In this document: piece by piece, positions 35,591 through 49,830 of the stretch | How positions within the stretch are numbered: position 1 is the stretch's first letter | How the letters are laid out: each line of letters opens with the position of its first letter | Assembly: GCA_050084515.1 (NCBI GenBank) | Contig: CM114274.1 | Coordinates: 8,556,001-8,620,000, forward strand | DNA length: 64,000 bases | From: Blasia pusilla | Lineage: Eukaryota; Marchantiophyta; Marchantiopsida; Blasiales | Direction of reading: 5' to 3' | Position numbers and translations under genes: made by a program | The notes under the pieces: generated by a model | The model's input: the letters and a program-made list of their open reading frames with translations, nothing else | What the model was told of the DNA's origin: nothing | Databases searched by the model: none

Positions 35591-38500
35591 TAAACATCTC
35601 AAACTTATATCTAGACAATGCCTTTGTAAAGATATCACAAATTTGCTAATATGTTACTATACTCAAGATCAATTTTTCCTACAAGCACTTTCTCTTTGAT
35701 AAAATGATAGTGCACCTTAACATGTTTTGTAGGAGCATGAAACACCTGGTTCTTAGCAAGCTTGATGCTACTTATATTATTTGCATATATTACATTAGGT
35801 CCTAAGTTACTAATACCCATCTCAACAAGTAATTGATGAAGCCACACCGCATCACATGTTGCATCGGTTGCTCCTCTATATCCAACCTCTATTGAAGATA
35901 AAGCAAATATAAGTTGCTTCTTATAGCCCAACTTATAGCGAAATTCCCAAAGTAAATGAATAGCCAGATCTAGAATATAGATCATACAAGCTGTATGCCC
36001 AATCAACATATGTGAATCCTTGTAATTTTAAACTTGGGAAAGGTTCAAATTGAAGCGCGAATGAAACAGAGAATATCACATCACGTATAATCCTCCTCAG
36101 AGCTTCAAGGTGAGGTTTTTAAGGTGCTTGCATAAATTTTCTCACTATGCCAACTCCATAGCTCAAATATGGCTTGGTTATAGTCAAATAGATCAAACTT
36201 CCAACCATGCGTCTGTACAAATTATAATCTGTAAGTAACTCTCCTTCATCCACTCTTAGCTTCACACTTTGGTCCAACGGTATAGAGATTGGCTTACAAG
36301 TCGTCTTATCATATTTTGAAAGCATGTGAAGAGCATATTTTCATTGTATTAATCACATGCTTTTTCCAACCTTGATAAACTCAACACCAAGTAAGCACTT
36401 GAGTTCTCCCAAGTCCTTCATATGAAATTCTGCTTATAATTTTAGCTTGACTTGTTCAACCATATCCTCATTACCCCTAGTAATCAAGAGGTTATCAAAA
36501 TACAACACAATGATAATCGTATGATCTTGTCCTCTCAAGATATATAATGAGGAGTCAGAAGCATATACCCTAAAACCCAACTCTTGTAGGACGTATGTAA
36601 TCTTGCCATACCAAGCTCTTGGAGCTTGTTTGAGCCCCCATATAGAGCTTTCTTCAACCTGCATATGCGAAATGGAAACTGAGATGCTCATATCCACGTG
36701 GTTGAGTCATATATACCTCCTTATATAGATCTCCATTCAAGAAGACATTCTTGACGTCCATGTGATGTAATATCCACTTCTTACTTATTGCAACCACTGT
36801 TAGCGCAATCGTCATCTTTGCAATAGGGCTAAATATTTCCTCATACTTGATGCCATATTGTTGTGCATAGCCCTTAGCCACCAAACTTACTTTGTATATG
36901 TTAATTGTACCATCTTGATTGCGTTTGATTTTGTAAACCCATTTGCAACCAATAGTTTCCTTACCGTAAGGTATATCAACTAGCTCTTAGGTCTGTTGAT
37001 GTCTTAATGCAACAAGCTCTTCCTCCATAGCTTCAATCGATTCGACTTTTTTTGCAACTTCTTCAAAACAACTCGGCTCTTGCTCTTAAAGGATAGTCAT
37101 TACATATGGATGATGCGTCGAAAGAAAACCTTCACTTATGAATCTATGAAAAGGATGTATGGCTCTACTTGATCTACGAAGTTGTTGTTTAGATGTAGTT
37201 GCCTCTAACACCTGACTTGAGCTCTGACTAGTGTCAATAGACTGAATACGTACTATTCCCGTCCATGGACTCAAAAATTTTAACGCACGAATCTATGATC
37301 TTTCCTCATCCTGCACTTGTATCAGGGGAATTTGAAGGCAATGTCTATTGATTAACAATCATATTCTCCTCCCCAACCGACAAGTTTAGAGGTGGAATAG
37401 GCTTAGATGGAGCATACCATGACTTTAGCTCATCAAAGAAAATATCACGACTCATAATTAACTGCCAATATAACACTTCTACCCTTGAGTTCCATCAGCG
37501 TAGCCACTGAATATACATCTTTTAGATTTTGGGTCTAATTTTTTACGTCTTTCAGAAGGAACATGAGCATAACAAATACAACCAAATACTTTCAGGAAGC
37601 AAAAATAAGGTTTAGTTCATGTGAAGACTTCGATTGGAGTTTTATCATGAACTTTTGCTATTGGAGTTCGTTTGATTAAGAAGACTACATATGCTACAGC
37701 CTATGCCCAATATACCCTAGGCATATTTTTCTCATCCAACATAGGTGGTGCTGCATCAAAAATATATCGATTCTTCCTCTCAACCACTCCATTTGTTTGT
37801 GAAGTGTAACGGCAATTCACTTGATGTTGGATGCCATTTTGACATAAGTAGTCATTTAACTCTGTTGAAAGATCCTCTCCTCCTCCATCACAACGCAACT
37901 TCAGAAAGTGTTCTCCAATATGCTTCTCTATTAGAATTATGAATCTTTAGAATATTGAGAATACCTCTAACTTGGCATTCAAAAAGTATACCTATATATA
38001 CCTAGAAAAGTCATCAATAAATGAAACAAAGTACTGCAACCATATAGGCTATGTTGTGATGTTGTCCACACATCATTATGAATCAACTCCAATATCTTTG
38101 ATGCTCTTCTATCTTGCTTTGGAAATGGAAATTTAGCTTCTTTTCCTAATTGGCAAGCAAGACATACCTCTAACATAGCAGGACTCGCTAATTTAGGAAG
38201 TCCTGTTACCAGTTAGATGATGAAAGACTCTGTAATTTTTGAAGATTCCTCTATCCAATTCTCTTATGCCACACATTTAGATCTGTGACTTGTTGGCCAA
38301 TTTGACCATACATTGTTGTTTGAATCTCTGGCATAGAAACATCTAATTTATACATTGTTCTAGATCTACTTCCTTTGGCTATCATAGTGTGGTTATCCAT
38401 TGTTCCAATGAAACAACCATATTTGTTAAACTTCACTTGATAATCCTATTCTACTATCTATCATACAGAGATCAAATTTCTTGCAATGGTAGAAACATAG

Positions 38501-40199
38501 AAAACATTTTCAAGAGCAAAAAGACCATTTGATGCTATTGGAACTTTACCGGTATGCTTGATATGATGCTAAGTGCCATCTCCGGTATGCACAATTACAA
38601 TATCTTTCATCGGCTCCATACTACTTAACCATTTATTTTGTGAGGTCATATGATTTGATGCATCAGAGTTAATGTACCAATCTATTGTCGAGTCTTTCTT
38701 GACCATTGCTCCCATATGATGAGTCAGGACCAAGATGTGCTTAGTTTGTGAATGTTGTTGTTCTTAGTACTACCCTTGGTGTTGTTGCTCCACATAGTTT
38801 TGTTGTTGTAAGGCTCTGGTTCTCATATTTGCCTTTTTCTTGAAAGAAAACTTTGCACAATGATCCTTTATCGCACAATTATTGCAAGATCCATGGATCC
38901 TCTATTCTCACCTCAACCTCAACCCCAATCATTTCCATCATCATCATCTTGTGATTGTATCTCGTAGTGATTCGTAGTTGATCGAGTGACATTATATTGA
39001 GTGTCTCTTCCTCCATATGTTTGATATGTAGCACGACCACGGAAGCTTCTACCACGATCCTTGTTTGATCCATAACATGCAAATATCGCACTTTCTTGTA
39101 GATTAGACGAGTTATCGCTTCCTACTAGCCGTATCTCTTCATTGATTAACACTGGGACTAACACTTGAAATATGGGATACTTCTCTCTTTGCGAGATAGA
39201 GGTCTAAAAGGACTTGTAATTCTTTGGAAGGCCTTGAAGAGTGAAAAAAATGAGATGATCATCTTCTATTGTCACTCCAATGCTATTCAACAGATCAACA
39301 ATATGTCTGATACTCAAAATATAATCTTTGATGTTCTACGATCCTTTCCTCACTTCGTTCAATTGTTGTTTCAATTGAAGCTTTATGGCCTTTGTAAAGG
39401 TTTGAAACAAAATTTCCAATGCATCCCAAGCCTCCTTCGGAATATCAATATCTTGAATATTACGTATCATGGGTGAACTTATCGTTATTGAATTTTAGTG
39501 GATTACTGGCCTTGCATGCGGGAACATTCAAGTTTGTCGAGTCACCTTCAGACTTGGCCTCATGACCTATGACAAGCTCCCATAGTTATTGATCCATGAG
39601 AAATTTTTTCATGCGAAACTTCCAAACATTTTAATTATGCTTATCTAGCTTATCGCATGTGATTGCTGTTGAGGAATACTCCATGACAAAGCATTTCACT
39701 CAAAAAAATGTAATTCCAGGCTCTCAATTGCTCCAATTGAAGCATATACCACTCCTAAATAGAAATCTACTTGAAATTTCTAAAATTGATGAACTATATG
39801 AAATAACTAGTCGAAATTGGCCTATAGAGAGCAAGCTGCATAATTTGTTTTCACTAACTCTACTTTCCTACACTGAAATTGATACTACATGAGCTCAAAA
39901 TATCAGAATTGAGGAATTTTGGATGCGTTGGAAATCTCTCAACGAGCTCTACAAGACGGTTAGAACTTGCTTCTAGCATTTGTCGAAAAAATGCGGACCC
40001 ACATGGCTAAATGGATCGGGAAAGCCCTTAAAACACGCCTCCTAAGTTTTATTATCGTCAAAACTTAACCTGGAATCTGCAACCACTGAGGTCTGAACAA
40101 AATTTCCTTCTCCCAAGCTAAAATTGTGCCTTCTTTTTCCTTTCTATCTCCTTAAACACCAACAATTTCAAGTGATGTTCTTTTATCGCTCTGATATGA
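35590..40199 (-). mobile_element. Ty1/copia retrotransposon, decayed
   Basis: On the minus strand the usual copia order is kept. Gag-like frames (KLDKHNYNVWKF type, about 39,640) come first. A pre-integrase part with LACQLGKEAKFPFPK (about 38,150) follows, then integrase with FIDDFSRY and RCDGGGE (38,000-37,870) and HQVNCRYTSQTNGVVERKNR. Reverse transcriptase shows VAKGYAQQYGIKYEEIFSPI and HHMDVKNVFLNGDLYKEVYM (36,880-36,700). RNase H ends in a DIFTKAL-like stretch near 35,620. Numerous stops and small frameshifts show that it is dead. The 5' end is marked by a primer-binding site at about 40,188-40,199. No matching 3' long terminal repeat was found. Confidence 0.88.
40188..40199 (-). other. 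Copia primer-binding site (tRNA-Met type)
   Basis: The minus strand reads TCATATCAGAGC, matching 10 of 12 bases of the common plant copia site complementary to initiator tRNA-Met. It stands where the 5' long terminal repeat should end (CTCTACA just before it). Confidence 0.7.
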
Positions 40200-40460
40200 T
40201 GTAGAGAATTGCTAAAGAAGCATAATTGGTGGGAAACGACTTTCATACTCACACACCACCATGGAGAACAAAATTTTGCTATGAGAGAATGAGTGGAGGC
40301 TGGTCTCATTCTCAATTATATAGGATATGTATAAGCAACCCTAACCCTAATTTTAACCATAGTATCGGGTCAGACTAACTATGATTAACCAACCATAGTT
40401 AAGATAATCCGCTTAATTGACTAACCAAAATTAAGCTTTTGTACTTCGTGGGAGTTCAGA
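40200..40460 (-). repeat. Probable 5' LTR of the copia element
   Basis: The stretch adjoins the primer-binding site and begins TGTAGAGAATTGC on the plus strand, so the minus-strand LTR would end CTCTACA. Its outer limit is not certain, because no second copy is present to compare. Confidence 0.4.
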
Positions 40461-40559
40461 TGTCTGATGAGCTTGATTTTAATTTTTTCTTCAATACTTT
40501 GTAAGTGTCATTGTAAAAAACAAAGACTACAACCTTTGGACCAAACGAACGACGTGCAT

Positions 40560-43300
40560 ATTTCTTAATTGTACTATGTTGGTTATCAAGGTTGTTGTTG
40601 TGCACCAAGATGGAATCTTCTTTTCTTATTGGCTCCTTTCAAAGTAGATGGGTTTGGTCGAATCGCTCCTTATTTCTCAGTCTTGCTTCCTTCATTTTTA
40701 CTAATGCTTCTACTTTATCTTATTCACGTCGCTATAGTTGCTACATTCAAAGAGCTAGAAGCTCTTGCGTATCGAGTTGGTCCTCCCTCAACAAACCCAT
40801 CCAAGTGGGAATATCTCCTTCTGCTAGCATTATTGGTATTTGACATGTTATCAACTCTGTAGGCATGAACCGTGTAAAGGTACTGCGAGTGGTTCTATAT
40901 GCCGATAAAGCAAATGGAAGCAATCTAGGCCAAACAGCATAACCGTCTCCACACGCTTCTACCAATGCTTGAATGATCGGCGGATGTCACCTCTGACGCG
41001 TGCCATTTGCCTCCAAATTCATGGAGGTTGTTTATCTTAGCTGCACTCCATTCTTCTTGAAGAACTTGCGTGCTTCCTCCGTATTCAACTCACCTCTATC
41101 TGCACGAATTCTCTCGACACTCCCATATCGAGCAATAATATCCTCTATAATAGAATGACATAGGATTTGTTGTTTTAGCACATAAAGCTCTCCCTTCTAG
41201 AAAGTCATACAACTCTTCTCGTGCTAGGACCAAGTAGCGCATTTCTCAAATACCAAGTGGCATAGCAACTAGATCTAGTATCCACTGATGATAAATATAC
41301 AAAGGGTACATGGGTTTAAGTCCATCTCTCACCCTCATTTTTTATTGAAAGTGATATTCAACACAAGACCCATCATATCTCTCAACATCCTTGTACATGC
41401 CTTTCCACCAATATCTCTCTTTAATCTTGGTGAAAGTTGCCCAAGTATCTCTGTATCCTACCCATAAAGAATTATGGAATTCTTTGAGCATTTGGATTTT
41501 TGTCTCATTGTCATCCATAATCCTTAAGGGCATTCCATCTCTCCTCTTTGGCCTTTTCCAAATATATCCATCTTGTAGTAGATAGCCATAAGCCTTATAT
41601 CAAATCTCCTTGAAGAACTTGTCTGTGCACCCTCCGTCTCTTTGAAGAGTGCTTAAATCGTGCCTAATTTCTCTTAACCTACCCTCATATAAATATTTTT
41701 TGAAGGCTAGACTATCCTCTACGCCACCTTGTTCTCGATATAATACTTGCAACACATATGCATAATCTTCATCTATGTTAGTTGCCTCCACATCTTCTTC
41801 TTGACTAAATCTAGCTCTACAAAATATTTCGGCTACCGAGTTATCTTTCCCAGTTATATGCCTCAATTATAGATTCAAGGATCTAATGTAGGCTATCCAA
41901 CGTAGCATGGTTATATCTGAGTTGTACAATTTACAGTCATACCTAACATAGGTAGACAATCAACCTCAAGCAATACATAGTCTTCCATAAGATACTCCTT
42001 CTCGCCTTTCATTATAGTGAGAACTCCCCATAGCTCCTTCTTTACCTAAGGGTATCTCCTTTGTGATTCCGTGAGTGTACAAGATCCAAATCTTGTTACA
42101 AACCTTCTTCCTACCGTATCATCTTGCCCAACTGCCTACTCGATAGCAATAGGGCTAGTATCCATTGTGATGATTATAGGTCTTCAACATTCGTAGCTCA
42201 CTTGTCGTAGAACCAATGGTGACTTCAATGCCTCCTTCAACTGCATCATTGTTGCTCTTTGATTCTTCTTCCAAGTGAAATTCTTCTTCTTTCTCAACAG
42301 CTCATACAAAGGATCAGATATATGGCCAAAATAAGGAATCTATACTTGATAAAACACACCAGCTCCCAAAAACCTTCTCACTTTGATGACGTTTTTGCAT
42401 TCTTGTATCCTCTCGAATGACATCAATTTTTTTTGGATTTGGTTTTCGGCCAAACTCTCCACAAAGAAGATCCACTACCACAATAAGAGGAACCCAAAAG
42501 CTACACCTTTCTCCATAAAGAGTAAGATTTACCTCTTTGAATTTTATTAGGAACAAATCCACATCACAAATATGATTAGATATAAACTTTCTACGTCCAT
42601 CTTTCATAACCCTCTCATTTCTATCTTCTATTGCACATCCCTTTATAAGAATATCATCTACATAAGGGATAGATTTTTTAGGAATGAACTCTGTGAAGAT
42701 CTTATTCATTGCATTTTGCATTTGAGCTACAAAAATTTTTGCGCCTTGAGATAATGTGCGCATTCTTACTAGCCCAAGTAGAGTGCGCATAGTGGTAATA
42801 TCTTTACTCTCCATAGCTAATTGGAATTGATCATATATTGAGTGCAAAACTCGTATCGAATAGATAACATATTTTGCAATCTTATTTATTCTAGACCTTG
42901 CTCCCATATTTTGAATGGTAATGTTATTTGCCAGTTACAGATCTTGAATGAACCAGAGAGCTCTTGATTTCTTCGGCACTGTGAACCATCGACTCGAGTA
43001 AGGCCCCATAGATGACTTTAAGATACTCATGTGCATCTTTTCCTTCAATAACTCAATCCGCTTGGGAATCATAGCTCGTGATATTGTATGGGTTTCAAAT
43101 CCCAAGGCACATGTGAAACTATGAAAATTATAATTTGTGCCACCACACTTGTATCTGCACAACCAATTTATTATGTAGTAAAAGAGAAGGCCTAACCATG
43201 TCTTCTTAACATCTCTCGAAATCTTTTTCTTTCAATTTTAGTAAGAAACTCACCCCCTCCAATTTGCAAACGATCCAGTGTTTCTTCTGTGCACTTGTGA
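40560..43300 (-). mobile_element. Ty3/gypsy pol relic
   Basis: Minus-strand order: a PKKSRALWFIQDL block (about 42,960), GLVRMRTLSQGAKIF and SIPYVDDILIKG (42,790-42,640; reverse transcriptase with the YVDD box), and an LCGEFGRKPNPKKIDVI block. RNase H and a LRHITGKDNSVAEIFCRARF segment (41,860) follow. Integrase shows KIKERYWWKGMYKDVERYDGS (41,440) and its C-terminal part LPFALSAYRTTRSTFTRFMP (about 40,900). Frames are broken by stops between 43.1 and 40.7 kb. Gag and LTRs were not identified; 43,300-44,000 may hold gag. Confidence 0.85.
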
Positions 43301-45370
43301 CCTATCTTCCTGACATCCAGTAGATTTGGCTTCATCGATGCACGTTCTACTTATTTCCCACATCCTTTAGGTAGTTGGGTAGCCATCGATTTCACTTTTC
43401 AAGCCATTGTCTTGTACTTTGTGTGCACTCGTGCCTCCATGGGATGTTTCTGCCTTCAACTCGTGCACATCCGATTCCTTCAACGATCGATATCCATCTT
43501 CTCCTTCCATGAACCTTAATATTTCTTCATGCAACTCACACGAGTGAATCGTAATCAGTGCTAGTAGTCACTCGACACGTCCCAACTATCTGCATTCATT
43601 AAGAATGTTACACGGTGTCATGTCCGCAACACCATCAACATTGGATATAACATAAGAAAACTTTTTCCTATATGTTTTGAACCTATTTGTAACGCGGCCA
43701 TTTACTCCACTTCACTCGAGGGTCTCCCTCCCCTTCTTTGGAGAAGTAACCTATTTTGGAGATCCCGTTGCACACTAGGATGGACCTTCACATATAATTT
43801 GGCATGATGGGCATCTTATTCTCATCCTTTTTCTTTTGTATCTCTTGTGTAAAATGCTCCACTATCCACATACTATGGTAGGTTTTCATAGAATATGAAC
43901 AATACTTAGACTTCCATTTACTTGATGTTCCACCTTCTATTTATACTTCTTCCCAATGTTCCTTCACGATTAGTTGGAGTTCTTCGGTTTGGTTGTAACT
44001 ACAGGTAGATTCTAACCCCACCAAAAAATATTTAATTAATTTGCAATAATTTTAAAGAGTCAATAGTAGGATATATCGATTGGTGAAAGATATGCAAATT
44101 ACACCAAATATTTATTGTAAATATTCCAATAACAAACTTGGAACACTCACTTTGAATAGGACATATCAATATGCTAAATTACATTAGTGATAAAACCTTC
44201 AATTATCAAGGTTATTCAATGGAAGAACATATTCACACTTATCAAGTTCACCTTTCTATGGAGAAAAAAAACTTCCAGAAAAGAGTGGGGAGAGGGAGAC
44301 ATGAGATTGTGAGGGTATTAAAACACGAACAAGTTTATATAGTGGAGGATGGAAGGAAAAGAAGGAACCCCATTTACCATTTATTCCTAAACTATTTCCA
44401 CTAATCACTATTTGGAAAATCTTATTTTGTTCTCCTATCCCATTATTTTTTCACTTATCATAACTTCTTTACCAATCTTAATTTGCAACTAACCTATTTT
44501 CTAATACAATTACCCTATTCAATAAGATTTGAACATTCTCCTTTTCTCTCTCCACATATACTATCCCCACTTGTTTAACTACTTTCATTTGCAACTTCCT
44601 TAGTCTCTAATATAACCATCCTCTCTTAATCTTTTATTCTCTTCTCGACCCCCTCAAGCCTTCAATAATAATCGCAATCCTTCCCTACCCGCACGTGACT
44701 CCCATACACAAACCGCGTTTAGGCCCACACTCAGCCGGATGGAGCATGCTTTAGCTGACATCCTTCGACCTTGTCCCGAACCTTAGCCCGCATAGCCCAC
44801 ATGCATCGAGCGTACGTCCGCAACCAACCTGCGTGTTCTTAACCTAGTCCCGCACATATCCCTCGTGCTATGATCCTAGGCTCGCAACCCACTCGCATGT
44901 TGTGAACGTAGTCCCGTTCATAGCCGCATGGTCCACACCTCAGTCCGCACCTTGCCCTCTTCGCCCACCTGCCAGTCCGTCACACCCACGAGAAGCCAAT
45001 GAGCCCCAATAAGTCTCCATGCCAGCGCATAGGTCCACGCTAGGCTTGTACTAAGCCCGCACTAAGCCCACGAAGGCGCCTGAGTCAGAATTGCCCTCAT
45101 CCCGCATCACATTGGTGACCCAACTTCAGCCTGCACCCTCGCCTAGGCCTATCATCTTAGCTCGCATATGTTTTCGCTGGTAGAGTCCGCGTGGTCATCC
45201 TTGGCACCAAAAAAACCCGGGCTTGTGACTGATTTGCCATGTCCATGGACATTTCCAGATTTGCCCATTTCCGTGTAGCCTAAGCTAGAGGGCCATGCTT
45301 ATGCAAAGGATACACTAGAGGGTGATTCTTTTATAGAATGGAGTGTCATGATAGTCGCACAAGCTCTTGG
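43300..45370. other. Intergenic stretch with GC-rich degenerate repeat
   Basis: 43.3-44.6 kb is AT-rich without a gene. From about 44,640 to 45,290 the sequence becomes G+C-rich and full of short related words (CCCGCA, GTCCGCA, AGCCCAC, CTCGCAACC) in a loose tandem order. Similar words occur at 27.7 and 57.4 kb. It gives no coherent frame. Confidence 0.5.
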
Positions 45371-46610
45371 AAGACAGGTATTGTTGTGGGGTTTGCTTGA
45401 GGAGCTTTGACGGAGTGTTGATGAGCACGTACAAACAACTTGGAGTGAGGTTTATGCACTAGGTAGAAACAGGTTACAAAAACTTGAGATAGTTGGGAGT
45501 GCTATATTGACACCCTTAGACACCACCTCGATTTTGTGGCAATTGAAGTTACTATGTGTCATATGAGTGGCATCAACCTCTTATGGAGCAAGTAGGGATG
45601 GAAAGCATCGTAGATGGATATGCAAGGATACATAGATGGAGGTAGCCCCAATGGTTGTACGTGGATGTCATGGAGCAATGATGGAGCTAGATCTATAAAG
45701 GGGAGAATCTGCAAACTAGAGTAGGCTCCCTCGATTTTTCACTTCGTCCAAGGCGATAAGGATCCCATCGATGGGTTATATTAATAGTTCTTGGAGGTTG
45801 GATGTTTGTGTTCAGTGTCAACGTCGTGAGAGATGGATAGAACGAGTGCAATTATGTCTACAGTTGATGCTCAAGAGGACCACACCCCATTATTTGTTGG
45901 TTTTGATGTTATGGCATTGGGAGTTACGTCCACTAGGGTGTTCAAGCTGATCATAACGTCATGTGAGTGTAGAGGTAATGTTTTAGCCTCATTGTTAGAG
46001 GTCATTGCAAAGAAATTGTTGGGCCAACCCTTGAAGCATGTACTCGGGACATCCACCATTAGTTCATGATAGGTTGCAATAACTAGAGTGACGGAGTTTC
46101 TAGCCAAGCCCGCCATAAAAAGCACCATAGTTACACTTAGAGGGGTGTTGTTGGAAAATCAAGGTGATATCTTCCATTTGATTAGTCTTGGAGGTAGATT
46201 TCCTTAGCCCAACATATCTTATTCGATTTGGAAGCACATGCTTTGATATTGGGGAAAATAACTTTTATTAGTATGGGCATGACTCGGGCTAATGTGGAGC
46301 AATCTCTGTTCTAGATTAAGACAACATAGGGAAAGACGATACAACGAAGTTCATCACTTGATATGAGATTTCCCTGAGGCTAAAGCCAAAGCACTTGGTT
46401 ATGAGTTTATATTGTGCGCCAAGATCATTATGATTGATGTCGAATCCTACAATATCTTGGTTGATGGATTAGTATCATATCCGATGTGGATTAACTTGGA
46501 TATTTTGGAGGATAATTTGAATGAGGATTTTATCCTCATTCAATCCCATTCATTGTTTATATTGGATTTGTATGTTGACCTGTTGTTGATAATATATTGA
46601 TATTTTTCAG
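45370..46610 (+). pseudogene. Retroelement gag/protease-like relic, copy 2
   Basis: It matches copy 1 at 26.4-27.5 kb in both DNA and broken translation: LASLLEVIAKKLLGQPLKHV (about 45,980), a DLEAHALILGK segment in place of the protease motif (about 46,220), and IIMIDVESYNILVDGLVSYP (about 46,430). The last block has counterparts after protease domains of some plant retroelements. It is interrupted by stops. Confidence 0.45.
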
Positions 46611-46639
46611 GCCTTCCAATGAGAATGGAGTAATTGTGG

Positions 46640-49600
46640 GAGAAAATCAAGAAGCTCATTTTCAATCCATTGAGGACATTTAGATATTGTCAAGACTTGA
46701 GGTACCTAATTACGTATTTTAAGAACCTATCGAGAATGGATCCATAATCGGCCCGACTACTCATGTAACACCACGAGTTAAGTTACCTACCACTTTTCCT
46801 ATTTAGGGTGAACATGAAATCGTCGAAAATTCTTGGACTCTTCCCCATGTTGGGGATAAAATAAGGTCAAGAATAGATTGCGTGTTTCCTACCGTTAATG
46901 GAGTTGTGTTAGCTCCACGAAGTTCTAATATACTAAATGCTTCTGTAGTAGGTCCGTTGTCTATTGTTGATAGGGTTGTAAGAGAAAATACATTACTCAA
47001 TCTTGCAAGGAGACCAAATTTCCAATAAAGTAATATCAGGAAGCTACGATTACAAGGGAGTTTAAAGTATACTAGCGATCAACATACATTGGGTTCTATG
47101 ATACAGATATGCCCGTCATGTAGTGCCTTGCATTGGAAATGTGAAAAGGTCAAAGATACAAAGTTTAGTGACTCACCATGTGGCACGTGTTGCGACCATG
47201 AGAGAATAAAAGTACCCCTCTTGAAATCGTCTCCTTCATTTTTGAAACTGTTGATTTGAGGTGTTGGTCCTAGAAGTCTTCCTATTCTTACACATGCTCA
47301 CGCTTACAATTTTTCACTTCAACTTGCATCTATTGGAGTGCATGAAAATGACCAAATTTGTGGTACTGGAAATTTTAGGGTCCAAGGCGTCGTCTATCAT
47401 TCTAGTCAAACCTTATATCCTAATATAGGGGGGTATTCCCTATTTTCTCAACTCTACATTTGTGATATTGCAAATGAATTGGAGAATCAGAAGGAGCTAC
47501 GTCTAGATCTTCTACTCTTAATAAAGACATCTTGAAAGGGCTACAAGACATCTTACATCAATGCAATCCACATGACAAGATCTTTCGTCATATGGCAAAT
47601 GAAGCAAATGATGTTAATATGTGGATCATCCTCAAGGCAAGTAAGAGAGGTCTCGATTCAAAGCGTTATAACTTACCAATTGCTTCTGAGGTTGTTGCTA
47701 TATTGTCGGGCGATAGAACTGAACATGTTGAATATCGTGATATAATTGTAGGATTGCATGAAGGAGGAGTGATGCGTATATCTGACCTCAATGAAGCATA
47801 TAATCCACTACACTTTGTTATAGTATTTATCTATGTTAAAGTAGCTTAGCATCCCGAAATAGGGCTCAAAAGACTTGGAGGCTACAAAAGATCCCAATGA
47901 TCGGACCATATTATTCATGGTGAAGAGGGACATGTTGAACCTTGGCATGATTGTTTGGATGGAGAAAGAGTTGATGGTGATACTATTGAGGAAAGAAGGA
48001 CGAAGAGTGTTACCGCCGTGCAATATGCATGTTTTCGACTTCAAATGTAGATTGAAGACGAAGATGACAATCGCTTATTATGTTTTGGTTGACTTACTCA
48101 AGAATATACGGTTGACCTCTATGCCACTATAGAGATGCAACGATTATCATGGGTTTGCTTGAATCAAAAGGAGTTAGGGATGGATTATATCAAGGTGTAA
48201 AGGATGCCATGCAGTGACATGATGTAGATAGTTAAAGGTTTGGGAAACGCATCATATTATCTTTTTATTTTATAGGAGGGCCACGTCATATGCATTAGTT
48301 GTATTAGGATGCAATGACAATTGTAAAATATTTGGGGAAGCATGACTACTTTTTGACCATGACATAAAATCTTAAGTGGGAGGAGATTACATCAACATTA
48401 TTACCTGGTCAATCACGTGTGGATAGACTTAATTTGTTCATGCGGATTTTTGAGAGGAAAAGGAAGGAGTTGTTACCACTTATTATCGACAATAAAATAT
48501 TGGGTCAAGTTGTAGGATGCATCCATACGATGGAATTAAAAAAAAAGGTTGGCCAAATGTGCACGTTCATATTATTTTAGATGATGAGGAAACCATGTAA
48601 CAATTCTGATTATGATATTATTATTTCAGTAAATTAAAATTTATGATCAATCTACCCATTCAAGGTTATATTCTACAGTTGCTAATTGCATATGTAACGT
48701 GCCATGTGGAACATTAAATCCAAATGCACCATGTATGAATAAATTTTTTTTTTTTTTTGCAAAAGGCTATCCCAAAACTTGTACGTCCAGAACTACAAAG
48801 AAGGAAGATACTTACCCGATCTATTGCAAGTAAGGATCTTTTCATCTTGGATTATTTATATAACTATCAAGCATATGATGCTAATTTAATGATTTCTTGA
48901 TTTGTCATTGTGTTTTTGTAGATTGGAGAATGGAGGGCGATAGTGAAACGCGAACATTCATCGAATAATCATTCGGTCGTGCCCTACAATTCTATGTTGT
49001 GCATCCTCTTTGATTGTCACATTAATTTGGAGATCAAAAGTAGTATTTTTGCCTTCAAGTACTTATATAAATATGTATATAAGGTTATGATGCTGGATCA
49101 TTGAAGTTATCAAAGGCCACATCCAATGCAATCGATATTGTTGACAAGACAACGTTGTATCTTGATGCAAGACATAATTATGCTAATTGATTGCCCTATA
49201 ACAGTATATTTTATTCATTCTCCTTACTTGAAAACTTGGAATTCTTATTTTTCTAGGTAGATATATTCTTCAGAGGTATGTTGGAGACTCTTCAAGTTTA
49301 ATCTACATGTTGAACTTCCAAGTATTGTGTGAATAACAATTCATCTTCCATAACAATAAATAGTGTACTTCAATGATATTAATGCTTCTCAAGATGTTTT
49401 GCAACTAAATAGAGAGACGACTTTGACACAATGGTTTGAAACCAATCTGTCTGACTCCACTTCTCCACAATATCTATGTATAGATTTTCTTTTATATTAT
49501 CATTGGACATGGATTTGTAGGGTACAAAACATAAATGGTTGTGGCCATCATATTGGTCGCTTATATCTTACTCATCTAGGTGAATACTATAAATTTGTTT

Positions 49601-49830
49601 GTGTACCTTTACTTACGAGGCCATGTATTAAATGCTCCAATAAATTTGGACAGAGGTTCTCCATTGTATATGCACGGGGAACTTCCGAAGACTTCCTCAA
49701 AGACATGTGCAAGGAGTCCTTACCAAGTGGTATGGCGTGGACCATTCTCTCGAGATTGGTGTCTACGATTGTAGCTCTTGCAATAGAGATAGGGGATCCA
49801 TCTTGGAGATACACCAAGTCACCAATGTAG
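46640..49830 (+). mobile_element. Helitron Rep/helicase relic (N-terminal half)
   Basis: Cysteine-rich part CPSCSALHWKCEKVKD (about 47,110) comes first. The Helitron-like N domain follows with FSLQLASIGVHE, QLYICDIANELENQ and RYNLPIASEVVAILSGD (47,310-47,720). An ISDLNEAYNPLHF stretch and the GGPRHM and MTIVKYLGK equivalents lie at 48,270-48,340. The Rep HUH motif WPNVHVHIIL is at about 48,550-48,580, SKGYPK-type sequence at about 48,760, and the tyrosine motif FKYLYKYVYK at about 49,050. The start of the helicase-linker region (YFNDINASQDVLQLNRETT, 49,365-49,420) is followed by a GRLYLTHLGEYYKFVCVPLL block (about 49,560). Frames shift several times and the helicase itself is not seen, so it is inactive. 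It stops about 370 bases before the TraB-like start codon. Confidence 0.85.

Noticed and set aside
40335-40360. Telomere-like CCCTAA repeats
   Set aside because: Only two or three degenerate units, inside the presumed copia LTR.
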